The notes: generated by a model not told the origin, from the letters alone. A stretch of 6,553 nucleotides of DNA from Schaedlerella sp. (GCA_020024595.1 JAHHTO010000131.1:1-6553), one strand, 5' to 3'; positions 1-5,551 are shown, counted from the stretch's first letter. Numbers and translations: made by a program.

Positions 1-22
1 TCCATGGCTTGCAGTTTGACAT
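1..22 (-). CDS. 5' end of an unidentified gene, cut by the window edge
   Basis: An ATG at 20-22 is preceded by a perfect AGGAGG at 30-35 with 7 bases of spacing, so translation almost certainly starts here. Only seven codons are inside the window (M-S-N-C-K-P-W). The gene begins about 40 bases after the stop of the 123-residue gene and on the same strand, so it is probably the next member of the same run of immunity-type genes. No family can be assigned from seven residues. Confidence 0.7.
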
Positions 23-62
23 CCTTTATCCTCCTCAGCCGGATCTGCTGGCTGCTTCGGTT

Positions 63-434
63 TTATAGCAAATTATCACAATACCATTCCGGCTTTAAAA
101 CAGAATAATCTTGTATGTATTTGCTTAACGCAAGCTCCAACGCCTCTATACCTTTTATATCCTCCAGATACACTTCACTGATCAAATCATCTTCGGTGAC
201 ATCCCAATCATTGATATAATAATCAACGGATATCTCATAGCATCGTAAGAGAAAATATATGTCATCGGTGTTTGCTTTCAGAAATTCTCCAAGCCCGATC
301 TTCTTTCCATCATCATTATAATAATAACCTTTAACGGTTAAAAATTTTCTGATATCCGAATGTCCAGACTTGAGTTCAGCGGCAAGTGTCACATCTGTGC
401 ATAAATCATTGATTTGCTTTCTATCTAATTTCAA
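63..434 (-). CDS. Small acidic protein, candidate immunity protein (TTG start)
   Basis: The product is a 123-residue acidic soluble protein without signal peptide or membrane helix. The frame stays open further upstream, to an ATG at 530, but that would overlap the previous gene by 44 bases and has no clear ribosome site. A perfect AGGAGG at 443-448 lies 8 bases before the TTG at 432-434, so TTG is chosen as the start. Features seen are the segment YYYNDDGKKIGLGEFLKA (residues 37-54), then DDIYFLLRCYEISVDYYIND (57-76), then an acidic stretch around DVTEDDLISEVYLED. The tyrosine-rich, acidic composition resembles small immunity proteins, and the position in the array supports that role. A distant relation to the DUF7716 group crossed my mind but is from memory and weak. 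Function is unknown. Confidence 0.8.
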   Translation of the reverse strand: MKLDRKQINDLCTDVTLAAELKSGHSDIRKFLTVKGYYYNDDGKKIGLGEFLKANTDDIYFLLRCYEISVDYYINDWDVTEDDLISEVYLEDIKGIEALELALSKYIQDYSVLKPEWYCDNLL

Positions 435-486
435 ACCCGTTTCCTCCTGTATTCCCTTTTCTTGGCCAGACTCGATTGCCGCAGAT

Positions 487-885
487 TCACTCCATTTGCT
501 GTTCCTTCTGATATCCGCTGACCTTTGCAATCATGACAACCTCTGCATCAAATTCCATATTGATATTGCCTTTGCTCTTAACCTGAAGCTGATTCTCGTT
601 TACCCGCTTGATATCAATACAATTTGTGTGCTTTGTCTCATCTAACGAGACCATCAGCCCACGAATAACACAACAGTGCAGATTTACCACAATGGTGTTG
701 AACTTTCCCTCTTGCCACTTGAGCGGCTCTTTGTCGCAATAGCGCGGCATTTCAAAAATAATATTTACATCCCGCATCTGGCTGTCCAGCTCCAGTTTGT
801 TAATGCGTACATCTGTCAGCTCCGGCATGACATCATAGATCGAGCCTAAAAAATACTCCTCCTCCAAACAATCATACCAAATCAT
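487..885 (-). CDS. Imm50-like immunity protein
   Basis: The product is a 132-residue soluble protein that would bind and block a cognate toxin in the cytoplasm. The ATG at 883-885 follows GGGAGG at 895-900 with 9 bases of spacing. The order of elements is WYDCL near the N-terminus, an acidic helix, PELTDVRINKLEL (21-33), a strand NIIFEMPRYCDKEPLKW (41-57), then NTIVVNLHCCVIRGL (63-77), and a C-terminal strand pattern ending near VSGYQKE (122-128). This W / F-x-M-P / P-x-K-W / V-x-x-R-x-L pattern is what I recall for the Imm50 immunity family, and the length fits. The family name is recognition from memory and needs a profile search. The gene lies 108 bases after the helical-protein gene. Confidence 0.72.
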   Translation of the reverse strand: MIWYDCLEEEYFLGSIYDVMPELTDVRINKLELDSQMRDVNIIFEMPRYCDKEPLKWQEGKFNTIVVNLHCCVIRGLMVSLDETKHTNCIDIKRVNENQLQVKSKGNINMEFDAEVVMIAKVSGYQKEQQME

Positions 886-993
886 TCTGATTCTCCTCCC
901 TTCTTGAAATATAAAATTTTTTCAATATGATCCATAGAACTTTTTCAGCCCCACTCCTCGGTGATTATCTGCATGTTCCTCGAAGGAATACGC
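886..993 (-). other. Spacer between the helical-protein gene and the Imm50-like gene
   Basis: This 108-base spacer is the longest between intact genes in the left half. It holds the ribosome site of the Imm50-like gene at 895-900. After the TAA at 994 the same frame stays open for 23 codons to a TGA, with a plausible protein-like reading (for example HADNHRGVGLKKFYGSY). That length is well within chance, so it is only a possible tail remnant. No terminator-grade hairpin was seen. Confidence 0.4.
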
Positions 994-1524
994 TTACACG
1001 AAATCGTCTTCCATATTTTCTATATCTGATAAAATCTCATCATCAAATTCTCCCTCCATATATTCTTTATATTTTTCAATGTATTCTTTTAACGCATGTT
1101 TAAACCTCAGCTCATATAATAGAAGCCATGCAAAATGAAATACTGCCTCATCATGTTTATTATTGTCTGTATAGAAATAAATGAGTTCTATGACCTTCTC
1201 CTTCCACTTTTTATCGTTCCGGTGTCTCCTGTTTAGATCTTCTAATACAGACCATGCCTGTGCAACACAGTCCTCATGTCCAGTTACTGCAATTTCAACG
1301 ATCTCTTCCAAAACCAACTCGACCGAATCTGTAAATATATAGCCTTGTGCCATCATTTCCAGCACATGTTCTTGCTTTAATACATCCTTTACCTTTAACG
1401 CGTTTCTTAAGTCCTCTTTCCTTTGATTCTCCTCGACATAATTATTAAAAGAAAAACTAGCTCTTTCAAATTCTTCTCTTTTTCTGACGAGTTCCAGCCA
1501 TTCCTGCGAATCATTCATTTCCAT
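994..1524 (-). CDS. All-helical protein of unknown family, candidate immunity protein
   Basis: The product is a 176-residue soluble protein that reads as almost entirely alpha-helical, with heptad-like Leu/Val/Ile spacing. Helical blocks include SQEWLELVRKREEFERA (6-22), LRNALKVKDVLKQEHVLEMM (39-58), TDSVELVLEEIVEIAVTGH (65-83) and a long segment from KKWKEKVIELIYFYTD (105-120) to KHALKEYIEKYKEYM (142-156), then a very acidic tail. The repeated helix pairs, with the phrase GHEDCVAQAWSVLEDL, suggest a HEAT- or ARM-like solenoid, but no named family was recognised. The frame is open to 1695, but AAGGAG at 1531-1536 is 6 bases before the ATG at 1522-1524. Another ATG at 1516-1518 is possible. 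The start lies 14 bases inside the upstream gene, which implies translational coupling. Confidence 0.82.
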   Translation of the reverse strand: MEMNDSQEWLELVRKREEFERASFSFNNYVEENQRKEDLRNALKVKDVLKQEHVLEMMAQGYIFTDSVELVLEEIVEIAVTGHEDCVAQAWSVLEDLNRRHRNDKKWKEKVIELIYFYTDNNKHDEAVFHFAWLLLYELRFKHALKEYIEKYKEYMEGEFDDEILSDIENMEDDFV

Positions 1525-2014
1525 ATTCATCTCCTTCACAGCCTTGCACCCTCTCTGTATCCTGCCCAGCCTGTCCTGTTCGGAATCCAGACAGTCTTCC
1601 AAGCGCCTTTTCTGCGCCTGAAATTTCCACAACATACCAATTGACCGCGATGAGAAAATCTGCTGTTTCATTTGCAACAAAATATTCCATTCCAAATGAA
1701 TCTTCCAAAATCCTGCCCAACAATCTCAAATCCTCTATTTTCACAACCGTTCTCTGATTCATAGAACGTCCCTGATCGAAAAAAATATATCCGCTTCCTT
1801 TGGGTAAATACTCCATATAGGAAAACTCCCATGCATCAATTCCCAGGCAAAAGGAGTCATGTCCGATACCAACATGCCCTGTCACTTTAAAAGGCTTGAA
1901 TCGCTCCAATATCTGGCTGATATATGTTTGAGCTTCGTTATCCGGTAATACTTCAACCTTTATATCAAGCCTTTTTCCAACTTCAAGCAGCTCATTTGCT
2001 TCTGCTGAAATCAT
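1511..2014 (-). CDS. Unassigned 167-residue protein (possibly DUF6756-like), candidate immunity protein
   Basis: The product is a soluble alpha/beta protein. The ATG at 2012-2014 follows AAGGAGGTG ending about 10-12 bases upstream. The N-terminal helix (residues 3-20) leads into DNEAQTYISQILERFKPF (25-42). A beta-rich middle follows (GYIFFDQGRSMNQRTVVKI, about 75-93), then LRLLGRILEDSFGMEYFVAN (96-115) and FLIAVNWYVVEISGAEKAL (120-138). The closing pattern, a helix before 'F-G-x-x-Y-x-V/T-N-E' and then a strand that ends in 'I-x-G', reminds me of DUF6756 proteins, which also occur in immunity arrays. This is a tentative recollection. The last 25 or so residues are Gly/Asp/Glu-rich and overlap the start of the next gene, so they may be a recent extension. 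The stop of the gene before is 22 bases upstream. Confidence 0.8.
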   Translation of the reverse strand: MISAEANELLEVGKRLDIKVEVLPDNEAQTYISQILERFKPFKVTGHVGIGHDSFCLGIDAWEFSYMEYLPKGSGYIFFDQGRSMNQRTVVKIEDLRLLGRILEDSFGMEYFVANETADFLIAVNWYVVEISGAEKALGRLSGFRTGQAGQDTERVQGCEGDEYGNE

Positions 2015-2036
2015 TTCTGCTCTGCACCTCCTTGGT

Positions 2037-2783
2037 CTATAAGAATGGAGCCCGAAAATAATTCTGTCTATATTTTCCTTCTTTATACAATTGCTCTATC
2101 AGCTCCATTCGTTCGTAATCTTCATCCGTTTCTGGTTCGCCTGTTTCCTCCTGATTCTCAATCAAACCAAATGCGCTTGCAAAGAATAAGAGCAGATTCT
2201 CCGCTTCTACACCTACATAATCAGAGATAACCTGATCCCAAAAGTAAAATTTCCCACTATTTCCAAGATACAATTCGTAGCACCATGCACCAGATGAATC
2301 ATAATAGGGGTCTTCCCATCCATCTAGTGCATTTAATGAATATCCATTATAGTCCAACATATATCCAATTAGAATAATATCATCATCAAATTTGACGCTG
2401 AGACATTCTGAAGCTATGAAAAAGTGATCCTCCCAATACGGTAGATAACGACAGCACAAAGTACCTCCATATGAGATTTCTAAATAACGTACTGTCTTTT
2501 TCATTGGAAGAAATAATCCATACATTTGTTCAAAAAACTGCTCAGCATGAACAGGAATTGTAAAACCTGCATCATTGATTTTTGACATAATGTATTTTGC
2601 TTCTTCTCTGACAGATCCATTCCATCCCCAGTGCTGTAAAATAAATTTCACCTTATCCTCCAAACTACAAGAAAGTTTGGATACTTTTTGATACAGTTCT
2701 CCTGTTTTCGTTTTTCTTCCCTCATATCCTATGGAGTCAGAAATAAAACGAAATGTTCCTGGTTTTAATGGATTCCAATTCAT
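2037..2783 (-). CDS. SUKH-3-like immunity protein
   Basis: This 248-residue protein shows the two ends of a SUKH-3-type fold. Near the N-terminus is FILQHWGWNGSVR (47-59), matching the family's 'L-x-x-x-G-W-x-x-x-R' opening. It is followed by a helix and EQFFEQMYGLFLPM (81-94), where the family has 'F-L-x-x-F-G-G-L'. Near the C-terminus is YELYLGNSGKFYFWDQV (169-185), the usual strand-turn-strand, then a helix ENLLLFFASAFGL. Known SUKH proteins bind and neutralise diverse nuclease and other toxins in the cytoplasm. An unusually long middle and an acidic 35-residue tail (about 209-248) distinguish it from typical, shorter members. The ATG at 2781-2783 follows GGGAGGG at 2794-2800 with 10 bases of spacing. 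Family assignment is moderate. Confidence 0.75.
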   Translation of the reverse strand: MNWNPLKPGTFRFISDSIGYEGRKTKTGELYQKVSKLSCSLEDKVKFILQHWGWNGSVREEAKYIMSKINDAGFTIPVHAEQFFEQMYGLFLPMKKTVRYLEISYGGTLCCRYLPYWEDHFFIASECLSVKFDDDIILIGYMLDYNGYSLNALDGWEDPYYDSSGAWCYELYLGNSGKFYFWDQVISDYVGVEAENLLLFFASAFGLIENQEETGEPETDEDYERMELIEQLYKEGKYRQNYFRAPFL

Positions 2784-2805
2784 TCTGTATCTTCCCTCCC
2801 GTAGA

Positions 2806-3255
2806 TTAAAGAGAAATGAAAGCCTCGTTCTGCACCTTCACTTCATCTACTTTGTCCACATCAAGCGCCAGATAATTATATTGCAGGATATCTCGAATAC
2901 ACATCGGCAGGTCATCATAATATAAGGCCCGTTCAGGACTCGTGATCTTCGTATAAGCCGAAGTATATTTTGTTCCGTCACATGCATCAAAACAATACAG
3001 CCCCTTTCTTGAAGCGGCTATATAATCCTCAAGAAATCCGCGTGCAAGCGTATGCGCTATGTGTCCCTCCGTTATATCTGGCAACGCCTCAAAATATGCA
3101 CATAACACTTCCGTGCGTTCGCGGGATTCATACACAAATTCTGGTACAGCCCCATAGCCTCCCGATGTAAATCTGAGGATTTTATGATTTTGGTCTATCG
3201 CAAACCATTCTAAATAGCTATACTCTAATTCTATCTTTGGAATCCGCAATTTCAT
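2806..3255 (-). CDS. W-F-A-x-D / F-T-S-G-G motif protein, candidate immunity protein
   Basis: The product is a 149-residue soluble protein. It opens with paired signature segments, YSYLEWFAIDQNHKI (12-26) and LRFTSGGYGAVPEFV (27-41), then a helical middle with CAYFEALPDITEG (52-64). Later come KGLYCFDACDG (84-94) and YDDLPMCIRDILQYNYLALD (113-132). I have seen this 'W-F-A-x-D-x-x-x-x-I/L-x-x-F-T-S-G-G-x-G-x-V-P' beginning in hypothetical proteins next to immunity genes but cannot attach a family number. The ATG at 3253-3255 has AAAGGA at 3265-3270, 9 bases upstream. An in-frame GTG directly precedes the ATG and could be used instead. The stop is 22 bases before the SUKH-3-like start, so the two are probably co-transcribed. 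Confidence 0.83.
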   Translation of the reverse strand: MKLRIPKIELEYSYLEWFAIDQNHKILRFTSGGYGAVPEFVYESRERTEVLCAYFEALPDITEGHIAHTLARGFLEDYIAASRKGLYCFDACDGTKYTSAYTKITSPERALYYDDLPMCIRDILQYNYLALDVDKVDEVKVQNEAFISL

Positions 3256-3290
3256 CACCTCAAATCCTTTTATACATATTTCTCGACAGT

Positions 3291-3389
3291 TTAAACAGAA
3301 CCTTTTTCAAAGGAATGAACTTCACCACCCGCTTTCAGCACTTTTTCCCGAATCATCTCAATCGTATTGAGAAAAAATCCTCTATCCAC
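3291..3389 (-). pseudogene. 32-codon ORF, probable 5' stub of a lost immunity gene
   Basis: A GTG at 3387-3389 sits 9 bases after a clear AAGGAG at 3399-3404 and opens a 32-residue ORF ending in TAA. It begins M-D-R-G-F-F-L-N-T-I and continues EMIREKVLKAGGEVHSFEKG before the stop. The strong ribosome site, the amphipathic N-terminal helix and the sudden stop look like the first exon-like tip of a longer gene whose body was deleted. It could equally be a genuine microprotein. It fills the 167-base interval between the Imm30-like stop and the next gene, which otherwise holds only that gene's ribosome site. Confidence 0.5.
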
Positions 3390-3422
3390 TTGTTTGATCT
3401 CCTTGCAATTTATAAATCGGTT

Positions 3423-3890
3423 TTAAATGCATTTTGCTCCACGCGCTTTTTCTAAAATATAGTCAACCTTTTCTCCAAATCTGTCTGGATTATCCTCTTT
3501 TACATCCATAAGCAAATTTATGATTTTTGTTTTATCAGGTTCTTCCATAGCAGCAATGATTTCTGTGTATTGCGCAAAATATTTCTGATGATTGAGTATT
3601 CTTGTATTCAGTATCATCGCCCATTCATGTGCATCTGTCATATTTGGAGAGCACATTGCAATACACTTTAAATATTCTTCCCCTACAAACTGTTCAATAA
3701 AGTGAATTAGTCCAAACATGACCTCTTCATCTTCCGTATCATCGTAAAATACCTTACATAGCTTACTGATATCACTCATTTGAAGCTTGTCCTGTAATGC
3801 AATCAAAGAAGCCTCAAACTGTTCATATTCTTCTGCGGAAGATAATTTTCTTGCTTGAAACAATCGATCAATGTGTATTTGATTATCCAC
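3423..3890 (-). CDS. Imm30-like immunity protein
   Basis: The product is a 155-residue soluble protein matching the Imm30 immunity family as I know it. It has an N-terminal helix SSAEEYEQFEASLIALQ (17-33), then LCKVFYDDTEDEEVMFGLIH (44-63) and the conserved IEQFVGEEYL (65-74), then MTDAHEWAMILNTRILN (84-100). The 'D-D-T-x-D-x-E-V-M-F-G-L' and 'A-x-E-W-A-x-x-L-x-x-R-I-L-N' signatures are the most telling. The protein would neutralise a cognate toxin inside the cell. Start choice: GTG at 3888-3890 has AAGGA (3901-3905) 10 bases upstream. An in-frame GTG at 3897-3899 is only 1 base from that site. Either start lies inside the preceding ORF, overlapping it by 88 or 97 bases in another frame. Confidence 0.85.
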   Translation of the reverse strand: MDNQIHIDRLFQARKLSSAEEYEQFEASLIALQDKLQMSDISKLCKVFYDDTEDEEVMFGLIHFIEQFVGEEYLKCIAMCSPNMTDAHEWAMILNTRILNHQKYFAQYTEIIAAMEEPDKTKIINLLMDVKEDNPDRFGEKVDYILEKARGAKCI

Positions 3891-4054
3891 TTTATGCACT
3901 TCCTTATGTCATCTACGTTTCCTGGTACAGGAGCGACTTTCTGCTTTGCAATTCTGCCTATCATTTTAAAAAAATAGTCAACTTCTTGATCTAACAATTC
4001 GAAAAATTCATTCAGGCTATTTGCAATTTTATACTTTGAAGAGAGATAATACAC
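3803..4054 (-). pseudogene. Probable SUKH C-terminal remnant running into the Imm30-like gene
   Basis: This 83-codon ORF starts at GTG 4052-4054, three bases after the TAG of the SMI1/KNR4 gene and in the same frame as it. Only a poor TAGG lies upstream as ribosome site. Its first residues, VYYLSSKYKIANSLNEFFEL, look like the end of a SUKH domain, where a strand is followed by 'I-A-x-S-x-x-E-F-x-x-L-L'. No SUKH N-terminus precedes it. The middle (DYFFKMIGRIAKQK, then APVPGNVDD) is not recognised. The last 28 codons overlap the Imm30-like gene out of frame, which two intact genes would rarely do. I read it as the 3' part of a lost gene, fused to the Imm30 leader by deletion. A real small protein is the alternative. 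Confidence 0.5.
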
Positions 4055-4057
4055 AAC

Positions 4058-4726
4058 CTAGTCAGATATTCCAAGATAAAGAAGGCTTTCTTCTTCGTCC
4101 GCTTCGCATAACTGGGCTGTTTCTCCATTGCATACAGCGCCTAAGAACAAGCATTTTAACATCTCATGAAAGTTTTGAAACATTTTGGTTTTAAACTGCT
4201 TGATATTGTCAATTTCCTTCTGTTCGGATATTGTATAGAAATCATGATCAATACACACGATCTCACCAGTTTCACACTCTAAAAACATATAAATGTCGAT
4301 AAATTCCCCTAAATAGATATATCCGAGCGGAGCTGTTTCCGTCCATGAAAGCCGTTCAATGTTTTCCTTTAAGCTGTGCCCAGCAATATCTGCCATTCCA
4401 ATAAGACCCTCTAACACAATTTCCAAAATACAAATTTCCTGATCTTCCGGTATCTCATCTGGATCTAAATACTCCTCTAATTCAAAGGAATATGACATGC
4501 CTGCACCATACCAATCCCCCGTAAACTCTCCGTAGAGGATAGTTGGTTTAGGGAGAATGTATGACTTTAAAAACTCCTTAAATTCTTCCGGAAAATGATA
4601 TCCCCATTCTTTTTCTACCGCCTCAATATCTGCATCTGTTACAAGAGATTTTTCCAGCTCATCTGGCCAACCAAAAGGCTTCTTTTCTGCCAATCTTTCA
4701 AAGCAATATTCTGAAAAAGTTTTCAT
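4058..4726 (-). CDS. SMI1/KNR4 (SUKH) family immunity protein
   Basis: The product is a 222-residue cytoplasmic SUKH-fold protein, a family whose members act as immunity proteins against many toxin types. The signature is TDADIEAVEKEWGYHFPEEF (30-49) followed by KEFLKSYILPKP, that is, the helix pair 'I-x-x-x-E-x-x-x-x-x-x-x-P-x-x-F-x-x-F-L'. GYIYLGEFIDIYMFLECETG then gives the central strands ('P-L-G-x-x-x-x-G-x-x-x-x-x-x-x-x-x-x-T-G-x-V/I'), and QNFHEMLKCLFLG is the closing helix. The open frame reaches 4774, but the segment above 4726 contains an inverted repeat and is not coding. The ATG at 4724-4726 follows GAGGTG with about 8 bases of spacing. The acidic tail ends three bases before the next ORF. 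Confidence 0.92.
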   Translation of the reverse strand: MKTFSEYCFERLAEKKPFGWPDELEKSLVTDADIEAVEKEWGYHFPEEFKEFLKSYILPKPTILYGEFTGDWYGAGMSYSFELEEYLDPDEIPEDQEICILEIVLEGLIGMADIAGHSLKENIERLSWTETAPLGYIYLGEFIDIYMFLECETGEIVCIDHDFYTISEQKEIDNIKQFKTKMFQNFHEMLKCLFLGAVCNGETAQLCEADEEESLLYLGISD

Positions 4727-4754
4727 AATAATACACCTCATTTTATATTTTGTA

Positions 4755-4782
4755 GCAGCCCGAATGGGCTGCACTCTTTTTT
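4755..4782 (+). terminator. Hairpin with T-run, terminator-like on the plus strand
   Basis: A perfect 7-base-pair inverted repeat (GCAGCCC at 4755-4761, GGGCTGC at 4766-4772, loop GAAT) is followed, in the plus direction, by ACTC and six T residues at 4777-4782. That is the layout of an intrinsic terminator for plus-strand transcription. In the minus direction the hairpin is followed by an A/T mix without a T-run, so it would not obviously stop the immunity transcript. It lies about 15 bases before the SMI1/KNR4 ribosome site, where it could also act as an mRNA 5' hairpin. Confidence 0.5.
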
Positions 4783-4859
4783 ACCACACGTCTTATTACA
4801 CCCAATTACCCTCTTATTTCAGTTTCATAGAGCAGCTTTGACTTCTTCTGTTTTATAAA

Positions 4860-4988
4860 TCATGTATTTAGATAGTCCTCTATTCTTTTACCAGATGAGA
4901 AAATACTATCATGAAATACAGTATCAATATGTCCTGATTCAGAAACATAGGATATCCCATCCGGTTCCACTGTCCCGATTGGAAACAG
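4860..4988 (-). pseudogene. C-terminal remnant resembling a SUKH-type immunity protein
   Basis: A minus-strand frame ending at TGA 4860-4862 reads FPIGTVEPDGISYVSESG, then a strand HIDTVFHDSIF, then SSGKRIEDYLN. This has the shape of a SUKH/SUKH-3 C-terminus: 'P-I-G' strand, turn, 'S-E-S-G-x-I', strand, then 'G-x-x-I-E-D-Y-L'. There is no matching N-terminus. Upstream of about 4989 the DNA becomes GC-rich and codes, in another frame, for hflX-like sequence. The same frame does contain an ATG at 5016-5018, giving a 52-residue ORF, but without a good ribosome site. The assignment rests on pattern only. The 130 bases from 4727 to 4859 hold only the hairpin and the SMI1/KNR4 ribosome site. Confidence 0.45.
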
Positions 4989-5191
4989 TTTTTCCTTCAC
5001 CAATGAATGTCTTGGCATCTGGTGCGGGACGGTGTCTGTGCCACCGGCTGCCCGTCTGCGGTCTCTGTGCCGTGCGGCAGCGTTTCCTCGTCTGCATTCT
5101 GCTCCGCAGCGAAGCTATGGCAGGCAAGTCCTACAAGCACCGCACGTTCTATATATTTTTGCTCAGTTTCTACTGTATTCACCACCTCCTT
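4989..5191 (-). pseudogene. hflX: Decayed 5' fragment of hflX (ribosome-associated GTPase)
   Basis: HflX is a GTPase that splits and rescues ribosomes. Here only part of its N-terminal nucleotide-binding domain can be seen. One frame reads ETEQKYIERAVLVGL (from about 5167), then a degraded stretch including ADEETL and ETADGQPVAQT. After a frame change the other frame reads RPAPDAKTFIGEGK at 4991-5031, the 'R-P-x-P-D-x-x-T-x-I-G-x-G-K' motif typical of HflX. The leucine-rich segment normally between 'E-E-T-L' and 'E-T-A-G-G' is largely missing, and the G domain is absent. A strong AAGGAGG lies at 5185-5191, but eight bases later there is ACA where a start codon would be expected. The fragment is clearly richer in GC than its surroundings, so it was probably copied in from elsewhere. 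Confidence 0.7.
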
Positions 5192-5195
5192 GGTT

Positions 5196-5432
5196 CTATG
5201 TACTTGCGGCGTCAAAACACTCCCAGAAATATATCCATTCTTTTCTAGAAACCCTCTCCTCTGTAATATGTTTCAATGCATAATAGCAATCTGTTATCAT
5301 AAGATGATCTCCTTCCCAGATATTTTTTGACTCAAGTTCATCTTGAACTCGTTTTTTCACCTTCTCCTCTTTTTCTCCGCTTAATACTTCACATACAATA
5401 CTGCTTTGTATTTCTAGAAACACATGCTCCAT
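5196..5432 (-). CDS. 78-residue protein of unknown family, possibly truncated
   Basis: The ATG at 5430-5432 follows AGAGGTG at 5443-5449 with 10 bases of spacing. The product is soluble and helical: a first helix HVFLEIQSSIVCEVLSGEK, a charged stretch EEKVKKRVQDELESK, then HLMITDCYYALKHITEE and EWIYFWECF. The last residues (D-A-A-S-T) come just before the ribosome site of the hflX fragment and fall where base composition changes, so the natural C-terminus may have been replaced at that junction. I do not recognise the family. Its place in the array and its size suggest the N-terminal part of an immunity protein. Confidence 0.55.
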   Translation of the reverse strand: MEHVFLEIQSSIVCEVLSGEKEEKVKKRVQDELESKNIWEGDHLMITDCYYALKHITEERVSRKEWIYFWECFDAAST

Positions 5433-5449
5433 CTAATAAGTGCACCTCT

Positions 5450-5551
5450 TTATAATATAAATTGTCCGATGAGATTCTGACAGCCAGTGAGTTTCTTGTC
5501 CAAACCATAGTGATACGCCTCATACGCCAATATAGAGCAGTGCCCGCGCAT
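5450..5551 (-). pseudogene. Short C-terminal-like remnant with a probable frameshift
   Basis: A 33-residue frame reads AYEAYHYGLDKKLTGCQNLI near its end and stops with TAA at 5450-5452, immediately before the ribosome site of the next gene. The nearest ATG (5549-5551) has GGTAGGAT right against it, too close to be a good site. Just upstream a different frame reads ESFFAVGYARALLYIG and then stops. Joined by a single shift around 5535, the two would form a continuous helical C-terminus. I take this as the tail of a lost gene. The region 5433-5580 holds nothing else. Confidence 0.35.

Noticed and set aside
922..993. 23 open codons after the stop of the helical protein, read as a lost C-terminus
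   Set aside because: An open run of this length is expected by chance about a third of the time, and no family pattern supports it.
1525..1695. Upstream extension of the helical protein to an ATG at 1695
   Set aside because: It would overlap the 167-residue gene by 185 bases, while AAGGAG at 1531-1536 points to the ATG at 1524.
370..3994. Scattered plus-strand ORFs of 60-90 codons opposite the immunity genes
   Set aside because: Each is a shadow of a better minus-strand gene with a ribosome site and family-like sequence.
4727..4774. Upstream extension of the SMI1/KNR4 gene to 4774
   Set aside because: The extra codons come from the inverted repeat and the real ribosome site; GAGGTG precedes the ATG at 4726.
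4862..5330. Three overlapping plus-strand ORFs of 83-128 codons
   Set aside because: They lie opposite the GC-rich hflX fragment and immunity debris, have no ribosome sites, and their Cys/Arg/Ser-rich products look like antisense readings.
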